The position numbers and the translations under genes were made by a program. Shown piece by piece: positions 62,842 through 64,000 of a stretch of 64,000 nt of DNA. How positions within the stretch are numbered: position 1 is the first letter of the stretch; the number at the start of each line of letters is the position of its first letter. The stretch is from BS150m-G50 sp964517435. GTDB taxonomy: Bacteria; CAIWAD01; BS150m-G50. The notes under the pieces were generated by a model, which ran no database searches, was not told the DNA's origin, and worked only from the letters and a program-made list of their open reading frames with translations. Where the stretch lies: NCBI GenBank assembly GCA_964517435.1, contig CAZFEC010000006.1:22329-86328 (forward strand), read 5' to 3'.

Positions 62842-64000
62842 TTACTTGAGGAGCACCATCTTGCGAGTGAAGGTCTGGTCATTGCTGATCAGCGTGTAGA
62901 AGTAGACACCGCTGGGCAGATGTGCGGCGTTGAACTCCACCTCATGCGTACCGACCGGCATGGTGCCGTTCACCAGCGTAGCGACAACCTGACCCTGCTG
63001 GTTGCGCACCGCCAGGTCGACCTGGCCCGGTTCGATCAGGCTGAAACTGATAGTCGTGGTCGGGTTAAAGGGATTCGGGTAGTTCTGAGCAAGCTCCATC
63101 CGCTCCGGCACATCGACGTTGTAGAGATCCTCCCACATACACTCGGCGATGTTGGAGAACTGGAGGTTATCCTCGCTGTCGATGAAACTGGCGATAATGC
63201 CATCCAGACCGACAGCCGTACCGGTATAGGAGAAGAAAGCCTGCCCGTTGGCGTCAGTGACATCCATGCCCCACAGTCCCATATGGGGACCGAAGATCAC
63301 ATCAAAGGCGACATCGCGTCCCACCACCGGAGCACCGTTGTCATCCTGCACCGTGGCGGTAAGGGTGTGAGTTTCCCCGATCATGCGCCAGGCCTGGGCG
63401 GGGGTCAACACGACACCTTCGCCGATGACCGCCGCCACCGTCATCAGGATGTGAGCGGTGAAGATATTATCATCGGCTGATGGATTGATGGTGAAGACAC
63501 CGATGCCGAGATCACCCTGGTCGACAAACGGCAGCAGGTCGTACAGCTCATCATCGTAATAGGTCCAATCGGCCAAACCGTCGGCTATCTGATAGGGATC
63601 GGGGGGATTAGCGTTGCTGTCGAAGAAATCGCCCACCGTGATCAGAGCGCCGTTCTCGTAATCGCCGTCATCATTACCGCCGGCGCAGCTGGTCAGACGC
63701 TGACCGTTGACATCAACTTCGCTGTACTGATCGGAGTATTCCTGGTAGCCGTAGCTGATGCCGAGACCGAAGTCCATGACCATATCGGGTACGATATCCA
63801 GCGGTTCGCCGAAACCGATGGAGAAGGTGTCTCCTCCCGTCGATTGCGCACCGAAAGTGATCAGGGCAGTGTTGATAGTGGGTTGCTCCGGATCATCGAA
63901 GATCACATAGAGAACTTCGCCATCTATGTACTCGGTGTTAAGCTCGTTTACCGAGATATTAACAACACCCGGTGCGGCGGGATCAACGATGCCAGCTATA
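62842..64000 (-). CDS. Sorted surface protein, paralog of the interrupted gene (5' end beyond window)
   Basis: At least 385 residues of an exported protein whose start lies beyond the window edge; the frame is open to base 64000. It parallels the interrupted neighbour throughout: FGAQST.GDTFSIGFGEPL, YDDELYDLLPFV, PSADDNI.TAH, then an Ig-like segment with NGQAFFSYTG and a sorting domain (NYPNPFNPTTTISFSL, ending RKMVLLK). It is cargo of a type IX style pathway. Function unknown; the aspartate-rich beta segments suggest a surface adhesin or structural protein. An apparent GTG start at 63906 is internal. Confidence 0.8.
   Translation of the reverse strand, partial: IAGIVDPAAPGVVNISVNELNTEYIDGEVLYVIFDDPEQPTINTALITFGAQSTGGDTFSIGFGEPLDIVPDMVMDFGLGISYGYQEYSDQYSEVDVNGQRLTSCAGGNDDGDYENGALITVGDFFDSNANPPDPYQIADGLADWTYYDDELYDLLPFVDQGDLGIGVFTINPSADDNIFTAHILMTVAAVIGEGVVLTPAQAWRMIGETHTLTATVQDDNGAPVVGRDVAFDVIFGPHMGLWGMDVTDANGQAFFSYTGTAVGLDGIIASFIDSEDNLQFSNIAECMWEDLYNVDVPERMELAQNYPNPFNPTTTISFSLIEPGQVDLAVRNQQGQVVATLVNGTMPVGTHEVEFNAAHLPSGVYFYTLISNDQTFTRKMVLLK

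Overview
The window looks like a chromosomal fragment from an uncultured Gram-negative bacterium of the FCB group (Fibrobacteres-Chlorobi-Bacteroidetes and allied candidate phyla). The evidence is a complete MoxR-DUF58-BatABCDE operon, a PorV/PorQ-family outer-membrane protein, secreted proteins ending in NPFNP-type C-terminal sorting domains (type IX secretion style), a DUF3098-like membrane protein, and LPS-envelope genes (LptF, LptG, LpxH). The DNA is GC-rich. Two runs of exactly 100 N (11199-11298 and 36999-37098) are scaffold gaps inside coding regions, which suggests a draft or metagenome assembly. I see no transposase, integrase, phage gene or CRISPR array.

Left part (1-12.3 kb, plus strand): a CPA2 antiporter, LptF and LptG permeases, aminoacyl-histidine dipeptidase, then LpxH, a class A PBP, a YhcC-type radical SAM protein and a DUF4416 protein, followed by a membrane iron-sulfur oxidoreductase interrupted by the first gap. 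Two gene-free stretches (5202-5655 and 12300-12914) each hold promoter-like boxes, hairpins and an intrinsic terminator, so each may encode a small RNA.

Middle part (12.9-28.7 kb): fused FtcD; tyrS-smpB-LOG and a single-domain response regulator (minus); an SDR gene and a DAACS symporter (minus); RarA and an orphan NtrB-like histidine kinase (plus); then recJ, the RNase P RNA gene, a CdsZ-type zinc-ribbon gene, a ResB-like gene, tRNA-Asp, tRNA-Val and a DUF3098-like gene (all minus). This last block is tightly packed: structural RNA genes overlap stop codons, and two genes begin directly behind intrinsic terminators.

Right part (29-64 kb, mostly minus): the MoxR-Bat operon ending in a SPOR lipoprotein; a small TPR lipoprotein; dnaK with a sigma-54-like site upstream; then a surface locus of orphan UgpC/MsmX-type ATPase, TonB-dependent receptor, 1191-aa secreted protein, PorV-like protein and a secreted protein with repeated starch-binding-like FQVDM modules. 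After a plus-strand block (small DRR-motif protein, HU and four tRNAs) come a small sorted protein, a 1490-aa C25-peptidase-like protein whose usual catalytic His is replaced by Trp, a purine permease, and two tandem paralogous sorted surface proteins. The first paralog is broken by a TAA codon and the second runs off the window end.

Several gene-free stretches carry palindromic repeats of at least four types. The overall theme is envelope construction and surface protein display, interspersed with housekeeping genes.
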